Made by a program: the position numbers and the translations under genes. The notes beneath the pieces were generated by a model, which made no database searches, had not been told where the DNA came from, and saw only the letters and a program-made list of their open reading frames with translations. 64,000 nt of DNA from assembly GCA_903926465.1 (NCBI GenBank), contig CAIYJE010000035.1, positions 52,950 to 116,949 on the forward strand, written 5' to 3'. This DNA comes from an uncultured Planctomycetales bacterium (lineage in GTDB: Bacteria; Planctomycetota; Planctomycetia; Isosphaerales; Isosphaeraceae). Positions 16,668 to 25,814 of the stretch are shown in pieces (the stretch's first letter is position 1; each line of letters begins with the position of its first letter).

Positions 16668-17846
16668 TCAATGGGCGGGGGGAGTTTTTACGCACCGGAA
16701 CCCGGTGTGAGACAGACCGGTCAGGGGGTCGGAGGCCATGCGGCCGGTGGTGCGGTAGGCTGTGCAATAGCTATCGGTGCAAAGGTAAGAGCCGCCGCGA
16801 ACCACGCGCTTGGGGGCGTAGGGAGCGTCTGGATCATAGGCCTTCTCTGGTCCACGCGGGTTTTGCACCAGACTGCTGGCCCGGCGTGCGAAAGTATTTT
16901 CGTCATACCAGTCGCCGCACCATTCCCAAACATTGCCGGCCGTGTCGTAAAGTCCATAGCCATTGGGTGGGAACGTCTTGACCGGGGCTGTGGTCACAAA
17001 ACCGTCATCCGCCCGATTGCGAACCGGGAACACGCCCTGCCAGATATTTGCCATCCAGCGCCCTTCAGGCTGCAAATCCTCGCCCCAAGCGTATTTCTTG
17101 CTTTCCAAACCTCCTCGGGCGGCAAATTCCCACTCAGCCTCGGTTGGCAGGCGTTTGTCGGCCCACCGGGCGTAGGCTTGGGCATCGTCCCAGGAGACCT
17201 GAACCACAGGGTGCTGGTCTTTCCCTTCAATCGAGCTTTCGGGCCCCTCGGGATGCATCCAGTTGGCCCCTGGGATAAATCGCCACCACTGGGTGTAATC
17301 ATTGAGCGGCACGGCGGTGTTGGTCGGGGCAAAAACCATCGATCCCGGCACCAGCGCCTCGGGCGGCGGCGGGGGTGTGCCTGGCGGAACCTGGTCCTTG
17401 AGCTCCTCCCAGCTTGGGGCTTTCTCGGCCGTGGTCACATAGCCCGTAGCTTTGACAAATTCGCGGAACTCGGCGTTGGTCACCTCCGTGGCATCAACCC
17501 AGAAGCCGTCAACCTGAACCTGATGGGCTGGCCGCTCGCGGGGCATCGACGATGGGTCATCCGTACCCATTCGAAAGGTGCCACCAGGAACCCAGACCAT
17601 GCCGGGCGGAGCCTCAGACGGCGGGGCCGATGGTTTGCCGGCAGGGGCGGCGACCAGGCCTGGTTCTTGCAGGTTAGATTTTTCAGGGGCGGGCGCTGGC
17701 TGAGGGGCGGTTCCATGGAAGAAATGCTGGGCCAACCCGAACCCGGCGGCCAGGGCGAGGACCGGGATGATAAATCTCAACAAACCCTGCGTCCTGGTTC
17801 CCTCAGACGGAGTTTTGTCCATGAATGGTGGCTGCTGGGTGGTCAT
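16668..17846 (-). CDS. formylglycine-generating enzyme (sulfatase-modifying factor), membrane anchored
   Basis: 392 residues from ATG at 17846 (MTTQQPPF), preferred over a longer start at 17942 because GAGG precedes it and the extra residues are not family-like. A single N-terminal helix (LLRFIIPVLALAAGFGLA, about 22-39) anchors it, followed by a Pro/Ala-rich linker. The FGE-sulfatase domain runs from MVWVPGGTFRMGTDDP to the end. The sequence GGSYLCTDSYCTAYR holds both active-site cysteines at the spacing of genuine FGE, and HTGFRCV closes the fold. Such enzymes oxidise a cysteine in CxPxR of sulfatases to formylglycine using copper and oxygen. No sulfatase gene is next to it in this window, so it probably serves sulfatases encoded elsewhere. 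Confidence 0.9.
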   Translation of the reverse strand: MTTQQPPFMDKTPSEGTRTQGLLRFIIPVLALAAGFGLAQHFFHGTAPQPAPAPEKSNLQEPGLVAAPAGKPSAPPSEAPPGMVWVPGGTFRMGTDDPSSMPRERPAHQVQVDGFWVDATEVTNAEFREFVKATGYVTTAEKAPSWEELKDQVPPGTPPPPPEALVPGSMVFAPTNTAVPLNDYTQWWRFIPGANWMHPEGPESSIEGKDQHPVVQVSWDDAQAYARWADKRLPTEAEWEFAARGGLESKKYAWGEDLQPEGRWMANIWQGVFPVRNRADDGFVTTAPVKTFPPNGYGLYDTAGNVWEWCGDWYDENTFARRASSLVQNPRGPEKAYDPDAPYAPKRVVRGGSYLCTDSYCTAYRTTGRMASDPLTGLSHTGFRCVKTPPAH

Positions 17847-17970
17847 TGATGCCTCAACATAACTCCGACTCTCGCGGCTGATCTCTTTAAAGGCTATCGT
17901 GCAAAGGACATTTTGTGTACGCCCGAGGCCACAGGATTGCAAATCTGGTGCGTCATCCGGCGGTTTTCCT

Positions 17971-18050
17971 GAGAAACCGTTTCAAAACCTGGGCTGGGTC
18001 TCACTCTGTTGAGGTGGCCGTTCCCGGTTTGAGATCACCGCTTTTTGAGC
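17971..18050. repeat. dispersed inverted repeat, family 2 copy B
   Basis: Left arm GAAACCGTTTCAAAACCTGG (17973-17992) continues GCTGG; the right arm (about 18012-18036) reads GGTGGCCGTTCCCGGTTTGA. Architecture and sequence match 8913-8995. It lies between the divergent FGE and esterase genes, immediately before the latter's start (18071), so it could overlap its leader. Confidence 0.55.
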
Positions 18051-18070
18051 TCGCTTGAAGGGTTGACCCC

Positions 18071-19831
18071 ATGCGCATGGCCGATCGGTTTCGACTGATG
18101 ATTTTTCTGTCGGCCTGCCTTGTCGGGGGGATGGAATTGCCTGGGCTTGCGGAATCTCCAGCGCCCAAAGGCGAGGTGCTCAAGTTCACCTTCAACAAAA
18201 GCAAGGTGTTCCCGGGCACGGTCCGAGATTACTCGGTATACATCCCGGCGTTGTATAATCCGGCAATTCCCGCCTGTGTTTACGTGAACCAAGACGGGGT
18301 TCAGTACAACGCGCCCGAGGTGTTTGACCAGTTGATCAATGCCGGTGAGATGCCGGTCACCATTGGCGTTTTTGTGAATCCAGGTCGAGTCCCGGCCTCC
18401 CGAGAGACCGCGCTCGATCGCTTCAACCGCAGCTTCGAATATGACACTCTGAGCCCGGCCTATGCGCGGTTCTTGCTAGATGAGTTACTTCCAGAGGTAG
18501 AGTCTCGGAGTGCCTCCGATGGTCGGGCCATTCACCTTTCCAAGAAGCCCGAGGATCGAGCCATTGGTGGGGCCAGCAGTGGTGCCATCTGTGCGTTCAC
18601 GGTGGCATGGGAGCGGCCCGACGCCTTTCGCCGGGTATTTAGTGCTATTGGCACGTACGTTGGAATTCACGGTGGCAACATCTATCCCACGCTGGTCCGT
18701 AAGACCGAACCGAAGCCGTTGCGGATTTTTCTTCAGGACGGTTCGAACGACCTGAATATCAACCGGGGCGATTGGTGGATGGCGAACCAGGAACTGGAGC
18801 GTGCGCTGGTGTTTGCCGGCTATGAGGTTGAACACCGCTGGGGAGAAGGGGGCCACGACGGCAAGCAGGCGACTGAAATTTTCCCTGATGCCATGCGCTG
18901 GCTTTGGAAAGGCTGGCCGGCGTCACCGGAAGCGGGCAAGGGCTCGCCTCAGTTCCAGGCCTTGTTTGAGCCTGGTTCGCGCTGGGAACGGGTGGGTGGA
19001 GACGACGAACGGGGTCAAGATGTGGTGGGGTTGGCCTGCGATCAAGCTGGCGCGGTGGTTTATGCAGACAATGTGTCGGGCCGCCATTACCGGATTGAGC
19101 CTGGTGGGGAACCAGACGACCTGTTCGTCCAGCGCGCGCCTGGGTCTGGGGAGCTGGCGTTTGGGCCGGATGGTTCGCTGTACATGGCCAAGGCCGAGAT
19201 TCCTGTGGGGCTGTTTCGGTTTCCCAAGGATGGCGGAGAGCCCGAAGAAACCTCGGCCGAGTGGCCCAGAGATCGAAACTTTGCCTTTAGTGATCTGACG
19301 GTTGACCACTCCGGGCGGGTTTACCTGGCTGACTATGGCGACCCTTCCAACCGCCTGATCCGAGTGGTTGATCCAACCAAGCCCCGGCGTGAGTTCAAGA
19401 TTTCGGCCATTGAGCCCAGCGGATTGGCGCTCGCCCCAGATCAGTCGATTCTGTATGTGACAGACGCGGCCAGCCACTGGATCTGGAGCTACATCGTGCA
19501 TGACGATGGTTCGCTGGCACATGGCCAGAAGTTTACGCATTTGCATGTGCCAGATAGCCAGGAAGATGCGGATGCTCGGGGGATGGCCGTAGATCGGGAC
19601 GGCCGGCTTTACGTGGGCACGAACCTGGGAATTCAGGTTTGTGACCCGGCCGGTCGTGCCGATTGCATCATTCCTGGGCCTGCGGGGTCAGTTTCCTTGC
19701 TCAGCTTTGGAGGCAAGGAACGGAACATGATTTATGCGGTGAGCGGGGGCCAGCTTTACCGCCGTCCAGTCAAAGGCAAGGGAGTTGAAGGGCTTGATCC
19801 GCCCTTCAAGCCGGGTGTGCCACGGCTTTGA
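18071..19831 (+). CDS. secreted esterase (enterochelin-esterase-like) fused to SMP-30-type beta-propeller
   Basis: 586 residues with a Sec signal (FRLMIFLSACLVGGMELPGLAES, ending about residue 27). Residues about 35-285 form an alpha/beta-hydrolase of the esterase D / Fes type: YSVYIPALYNP, YVNQDGVQYNAP, nucleophile elbow GGASSGAICA, and a C-terminal HRWGEGGHDGKQ with the likely catalytic His. Residues about 300-580 form a propeller of the SMP-30/gluconolactonase type, with repeats such as SGELAFGPDGSLYMAKAE, LTVDHSGRVYLADYG and DARGMAVDRDGRLYVGTN. Such esterase-lactonase fusions occur in planctomycete carbohydrate degradation; ester substrates (for example acylated sugars) are inferred, not shown. 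The start at 18071 is the first of two close ATGs (18071, 18077). No partner gene in the same transcript. Confidence 0.88.
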   Translation: MRMADRFRLMIFLSACLVGGMELPGLAESPAPKGEVLKFTFNKSKVFPGTVRDYSVYIPALYNPAIPACVYVNQDGVQYNAPEVFDQLINAGEMPVTIGVFVNPGRVPASRETALDRFNRSFEYDTLSPAYARFLLDELLPEVESRSASDGRAIHLSKKPEDRAIGGASSGAICAFTVAWERPDAFRRVFSAIGTYVGIHGGNIYPTLVRKTEPKPLRIFLQDGSNDLNINRGDWWMANQELERALVFAGYEVEHRWGEGGHDGKQATEIFPDAMRWLWKGWPASPEAGKGSPQFQALFEPGSRWERVGGDDERGQDVVGLACDQAGAVVYADNVSGRHYRIEPGGEPDDLFVQRAPGSGELAFGPDGSLYMAKAEIPVGLFRFPKDGGEPEETSAEWPRDRNFAFSDLTVDHSGRVYLADYGDPSNRLIRVVDPTKPRREFKISAIEPSGLALAPDQSILYVTDAASHWIWSYIVHDDGSLAHGQKFTHLHVPDSQEDADARGMAVDRDGRLYVGTNLGIQVCDPAGRADCIIPGPAGSVSLLSFGGKERNMIYAVSGGQLYRRPVKGKGVEGLDPPFKPGVPRL

Positions 19832-19969
19832 TCTGGATTTTGGGCACGGCAAGCAGCCACCCACGTTGTGGACAGTCTGTTCACGGCCTGGGTTGTGCTC
19901 GGTATCTTGGCAAATGAACTTGGTCCAGAGTGCATGTCACCGCTTTACGAACAGGAAAGAAGATCACGC

Positions 19970-21004
19970 ATGTTGATGGTTCCATGTCTTCTGCTGCTTG
20001 CCGGCCTTGGTCAGGCGGGTAAGCTTCATTGGCAGGGCCAGGAGTCGCACGCAAAGGCGCGGTTCCGTGGTCTGGCGGTAAGCCCCAGTGGCGCGGTCTG
20101 GGCGACCGGGGCCGATGGCACGGTACGCGTGAAAACAGCAGATGCCAAGGCGTTTGAGGCCGTGACCGTGCCAGATTCCGAGGGGTATGATTTCCGTGAT
20201 GTTGAAAGCCTGGATGCCAACCAGGTTGTGTTGCTGGCCATTGGCGAGGGGGAGAAGTCTCGGATTCTGAAGTCAACGGACGGTGGCCAGACCTGGTCGA
20301 CCCGATATGTGATGAAGGATCCGAAAGGATTTCTGGACGCGCTGGCGTTCTGGGACAAAGACCATGGCGTGGCGCTCGGTGACCCCATGAACGGCCGGTT
20401 CAGCATTCTGACCACCGATGATGGTGGTGAGACCTGGTCTCCCATTCCGGAGCCGGCTCGTCCCCAGGCGCGTGACGGAGAAGGGGCCTTTGCCGCCAGC
20501 GGAACCTGCCTGGCCGTTGCCGGTACAAACCGTGCCTGGTTTTGCACGGGGGGCGCAGGGCCTGCTCGGGTCTTTCGATCGACCGATCGGGGCCGAACCT
20601 GGACGGCCCATGACACTCCCATCCCGGCGGCAAATGCTTCGTCGGGGCTGTTCTCGGTGGCATTCCAAGACGACGTTCATGGGGTGGTTGTGGGGGGCGA
20701 TTATCGAGAGACCCAGAAGGCTGGCCCCGTGGTGGCCGTATCGGCCGATGGTGGGGTGACCTGGAAGATCCCCTCGGGACGGCTTCCCGTGGGCCTGCGT
20801 TCGGCGGTTGCTCCGGTGCCTGGCACGTTTGGGCAGGCCTGGATTACCGTGGGTCCGGCCGGCTCAGATCTGTCGCTGGACAACGGGCAGAGCTGGCAGC
20901 CAATTCCAGGCGACGGATTTCACGCAGTGGGTTCCGCCGGCCAAAGTACTTCCTGGGCGGTTGGTGAGGCTGGCCGGGTGGGCCGCCTGCGTTTCGGGAA
21001 GTAA
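19970..21004 (+). CDS. secreted YCF48/BNR-type beta-propeller protein
   Basis: 344 residues from ATG at 19970, chosen because AGGAAAGAAG precedes it and a lipid-like signal MLMVPCLLLLAGLGQAG follows directly; a longer open frame upstream starts at 19868. The body is a seven-bladed-type propeller with Asp-box repeats: STDGGQTWS, TTDDGGETWSP, STDRGRTWTAHD, SADGGVTWK and LDNGQSWQPI. This is the pattern of BNR/YCF48-like oxidoreductase-type proteins, usually secreted or periplasmic. No catalytic residues of sialidases are evident. It begins 138 bases after the esterase/SMP-30 gene and may share its transcript. Function unknown. Confidence 0.83.
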   Translation: MLMVPCLLLLAGLGQAGKLHWQGQESHAKARFRGLAVSPSGAVWATGADGTVRVKTADAKAFEAVTVPDSEGYDFRDVESLDANQVVLLAIGEGEKSRILKSTDGGQTWSTRYVMKDPKGFLDALAFWDKDHGVALGDPMNGRFSILTTDDGGETWSPIPEPARPQARDGEGAFAASGTCLAVAGTNRAWFCTGGAGPARVFRSTDRGRTWTAHDTPIPAANASSGLFSVAFQDDVHGVVVGGDYRETQKAGPVVAVSADGGVTWKIPSGRLPVGLRSAVAPVPGTFGQAWITVGPAGSDLSLDNGQSWQPIPGDGFHAVGSAGQSTSWAVGEAGRVGRLRFGK

Positions 21005-21085
21005 CGGGAGGCAGGAGGGGTTATTATTGTGGGGTAGAGCTGGTGGGCTCACCCACCGGTGGTGCAGTTCTCTTCACACTCTCAA

Positions 21086-21604
21086 TCATGAATGGTCATC
21101 CGAAACGTCGAGACGTTCGCGTAAGAACGCCAAGGTGCCGCGCCAACGACCGGGACTCGATATCTCGTCGTTAGTCGGTGAAATAATGTATAGTGATTTG
21201 ATATCGCCATAGAGTTCGATCACCCCGTCAGAAAGCGTAATTCGGTAGCGATCGTCCCGGTAACGTACTCGCCGAAACGCGACCCGCGCGAAGGTTTGCC
21301 AAATGGCAAACCCCAATTTCTCGCGAGCCGGCTCATGACCGCCTTCGCTTCTGGCGGTAGGGCGTGCAGATAGGCGTTGGCGGAGCGGCCACGGCGCTGA
21401 GTTTTGCTTTAATGTGCTTCTAGGTTTTGTTAAGCTAATTGCCTGGCGGAATTCACGCCCACCGTACAAAAACCAAGGCCATATCCAAATTGGCGGAAAT
21501 TCATTCACACGGCGAAAGCAGCCAAGCACCTTGGCGGCCACCGCTGACGAGCTGCTCAAGCAGGCAGCGAAGCCGATAAAAACCGTGTAACCGTCGAATA
21601 GCAC
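21086..21604 (-). CDS. hypothetical protein, uncertain
   Basis: A 172-codon open frame on the minus strand in the gap between the propeller gene and hsdM. The C-terminal 65 residues (from about RVAFRRVRYRDDRYRITLSD) have a plausible composition of alternating polar and hydrophobic residues, whereas the first half is low in order and contains SSSSAVAAK and PTARSEGG stretches. I recognise no family. Nearby frames on the same strand also look partly protein-like around 21300-21400, so this may be a decayed gene with a frameshift rather than an intact one. The rest of 21005-21635 shows no other gene. Confidence 0.3.
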   Translation of the reverse strand: MLFDGYTVFIGFAACLSSSSAVAAKVLGCFRRVNEFPPIWIWPWFLYGGREFRQAISLTKPRSTLKQNSAPWPLRQRLSARPTARSEGGHEPAREKLGFAIWQTFARVAFRRVRYRDDRYRITLSDGVIELYGDIKSLYIISPTNDEISSPGRWRGTLAFLRERLDVSDDHS

Positions 21605-21635
21605 ACCTCCAGTTGCATTGAAGGGCTCGTAAAGT

Positions 21636-23307
<1,672 letters not shown>

Positions 23308-23315
<8 letters not shown>

Positions 23316-24387
23316 CGGCACCGGCCTGCCCGCGCCGCAGGGGCAGTTCCTGATCTACGCCGATGGGGCATCGCGCCTTCAGGTCCGCCTGGACGGCAAC
23401 ACCGTCTGGCTTACGCAGAAGCTTATCGCCAAACTGTACGGCGTGACCGTCCCGACCGTAAATGAGCACCTGGCTGGGATTTACGAAGAGAACGAACTTA
23501 AGGCTGGGGCAACTATTCGGAATTTCCGAATAGTTCAACGCGAAGGCACCCGCGACGTTTCGCGGAACGTCGAGCACTACTCCCTCGACGCAATCCTCGC
23601 CGTCGGCTACCGAGTTCGTTCGGCCCGCGGCACCGCTTTCCGCCAGTGGGCCACGGCTCGCCTTTCCGAACTCCTGGTCAAGGGGTTCACGATGGACGAC
23701 GAGCGGCTCAAAGAAGGACGAACGCTTGGCACCAACTACTTCGATGAACTGCTCGCCCGCATTCGCGACATCCGGTCGTCGGAGCGTATGTTCTACCAGA
23801 AGATCACCGATATCTACGCCACCAGCATCGACTACGACCCCTCCGCCGAAGCCTCGACGCTTTTTTTTCAGACCGTGCAGAACAAGATGCACTGGGCCGC
23901 CCACGGGCAAACCGCCGCGGAGGTGATCGTTTCTCGCGCCAGCGCCGCCAAGTCTCATATGGGTCTGACGAACTGGAAAAACAGCCCCTCCGGGCCGGTT
24001 CGAAAGCCCGATGTCGCGATCGCCAAAAACTACCTTACCGAAGACGAACTCAAAGCCCTGAACCTGATCGTTTCGGCCTACCTCGACTTCGCCGAACTCC
24101 AGGCTCTCAACCGCAAGCCGATGACCATGGGCGGCTGGATCTCCAAGCTCGACGACTTTCTCAAACTCTCCGACCGCGACATCCTTACCCACGCTGGCAA
24201 GGTCTCGCACGAAACGGCGAGGCTCAAGGCCGAGGCCGAGTATGAAACCTTCCGCGCCGCTCAGGCCAAGCTCCCTCAGCCAGTTGACCAGCACTTTGCC
24301 GACGCCGTCGTTGCGCTGAAAAAAATCGCGAAACACGACAAGAAACAGCCCAAACGTAAGTCCAAGGGAGGCGATGATGCACAGTAA
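23308..24387 (+). CDS. rhuM: RhuM family protein inserted in the type I R-M operon
   Basis: 359 residues. The central region TVWLTQKLIAKLYGVTVPTV, HLAGIYEENEL, VEHYSLDAILAVGYRVRS and FRQWATARLSELLVKGFTMD is the Virulence_RhuM family signature. The N-terminal part has a DNA-binding-like winged-helix appearance. RhuM was named for Salmonella pathogenicity island 3; members are often found beside or inside type I R-M operons and may be regulators or toxin-like factors, but no biochemical activity is firmly established. The gene overlaps hsdM by eight bases. It is followed by a duplicated fragment of the hsdM tail, which suggests it entered the operon as an insertion. Confidence 0.9.
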
Positions 24388-24517
24388 ACGCAACGCGGAA
24401 CCGTTCGCCGAGAAATACCCGCGGTTGGTGGTAGAGGTGGAGGAGTTTTTGGTGGAGGGGGAACGGCTGATGGGAGCCATTCGTTTATCGTTTAGGGGGC
24501 TGCGCGATGCACTGTGA
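24377..24517 (+). pseudogene. duplicated 3' fragment of hsdM, short ORF
   Basis: An open frame of 46 codons from ATG at 24377 (or 24374), overlapping both rhuM and hsdS. Residues from about 8 on read EPFAEKYPRLVVEVEEFLVE GERL (24398-24469), against EPFAEKYPRLVAEVEECLVE GERL at the hsdM C-terminus (about 23208-23270). The bases match too, for example GAACCGTTCGCCGAGAAATA in both. After this segment the two diverge. The fragment starts exactly at the end of rhuM, so the simplest reading is a partial duplication of the hsdM tail when rhuM was inserted between hsdM and hsdS. Whether the short peptide is translated is unknown. Confidence 0.75.
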
Positions 24518-25814
24518 CTGGACCCTAACAACATTGGGTGAATGCTGCGTCTTTTTATCCGGCGGCACGCCGCGAAAGGCAGTAGCCGAGTATTGGACCG
24601 GGTCGATTCCTTGGATTAGCGGGAAGGACCTGAAGTCGTTTTACCTTTCTAATTCCGAGGACCACATCACCGCTGAAGGTGCAGAGGCAGGCAGTCGCCT
24701 CGTGCCAGCAGGAACAATTCTGCTGCTCGTTCGCGGAATGACTCTTCACAACTCGGTGCCTGTTGCTGTCTTAACACGCGAGGCGGCTTTCAACCAGGAC
24801 ATCAAGGCGATCCGCGCTAAAGAACATGTAAATCAACAGTTCCTCGCTTACTGGCTCGTAGCCGCTAGGCCAAAACTTCTTTCCACTGTTCACGCGGCAG
24901 GCCACGGCACTGGAGTTTTAGCAACGGACCGTCTCAAGGCTCTTGAGCTAAACCTGCCACCACTGACTGAGCAGCAGCGGATCGCTGAAGTCTTCAGCCA
25001 CCTGGAAGACAAGATCGAGCAGAACCGCCGGACGGGGGCGAAGTTAGAGGGGTTGGCGCGGGCCGTGTTCAAGGCGTGGTTTGTGGACTTCGAGCCGGTA
25101 AAGGCCAAGGCCGCCGGCGCAACCGCTTTTCCCGGTATGCCCCCCGAAACCTTCGCCGCCCTCCCCACCCGCTTGGTCGACTCCCCCCTCGGCCCCGTCC
25201 CGGAGGGGTGGGGGGTGCAGCCGCTATCGCAGGCATTTGAGGTCAACCCGCCGCGACGGCTCATTAAAGGTGCGGATGCGCCGTACCTTGACATGAAGAA
25301 CATGCCGACCGATGGCCATGCCCCCGATACTTGGGAGCGACGCGCGCATGGCTCGGGCATGAAGTTCATCAACGGCGATACTCTTATTGCACGCATCACG
25401 CCTTGTCTTGAGAACGGGAAGACCGCTTACATTGACTTCCTGAACGAAGGCCAGGTTGCGTGGGGTTCAACCGAGTACATTGTGCTCCGACCAAAGCCGC
25501 CACTGCCGCCGATCTTCGCGTACTGTCTTGCCAGGATGGAGCCATTCCGAGACTTCGCGATCAAAAACATGAGCGGCACGAGCGGCCGGCAACGCGTCGC
25601 CGCATCAGCGATGGAGCACTATTACATCGCCGTTCCGGTTGCGGCCGTGTACCAATCGTTTGGCAAAGTGGTCGGGCCATTGTTTGATTACATACGATCG
25701 AGCAAAGCTGAATCCGCCAAGCTCGCCACGCTTCGCGACTACCTCCTGCCGCGACTGCTGAGCGGGCGTGTGCGGGTGAGCGATGCAGAGAAACACGTCG
25801 GGAGGGTTGGTTAA
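24507..25814 (+). CDS. hsdS: type I restriction-modification specificity subunit HsdS
   Basis: 435 residues with the two-half HsdS plan: target-recognition domain 1 (about 1-150; CCVFLSGGTPRKAVAEYW, IPWISGKDL), the first central conserved helix region (LPPLTEQQRIAEVFSHLEDK, about 150-200, with FVDFEPV), target-recognition domain 2 (about 228-380; VPEGWGVQPLSQAFEVNP, DTLIARITPCLENGK, STEYIVLRP), and the C-terminal conserved region ending LRDYLLPRLLSGRVRV. It reads the bipartite DNA site for HsdM and HsdR. Its ATG (24507) overlaps the small hsdM-tail ORF. Its TAA directly abuts the GTG of the RT gene. TRD1 uses more AT-rich codons than the flanks, consistent with domain exchange, which is common in hsdS. 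Confidence 0.95.
   Translation: MHCDWTLTTLGECCVFLSGGTPRKAVAEYWTGSIPWISGKDLKSFYLSNSEDHITAEGAEAGSRLVPAGTILLLVRGMTLHNSVPVAVLTREAAFNQDIKAIRAKEHVNQQFLAYWLVAARPKLLSTVHAAGHGTGVLATDRLKALELNLPPLTEQQRIAEVFSHLEDKIEQNRRTGAKLEGLARAVFKAWFVDFEPVKAKAAGATAFPGMPPETFAALPTRLVDSPLGPVPEGWGVQPLSQAFEVNPPRRLIKGADAPYLDMKNMPTDGHAPDTWERRAHGSGMKFINGDTLIARITPCLENGKTAYIDFLNEGQVAWGSTEYIVLRPKPPLPPIFAYCLARMEPFRDFAIKNMSGTSGRQRVAASAMEHYYIAVPVAAVYQSFGKVVGPLFDYIRSSKAESAKLATLRDYLLPRLLSGRVRVSDAEKHVGRVG

Noticed and set aside
16569..17849. Plus-strand open frame of 426 codons over the FGE gene
   Set aside because: FGE on the minus strand has both active cysteines and full domain order; the opposite frame has no motif.
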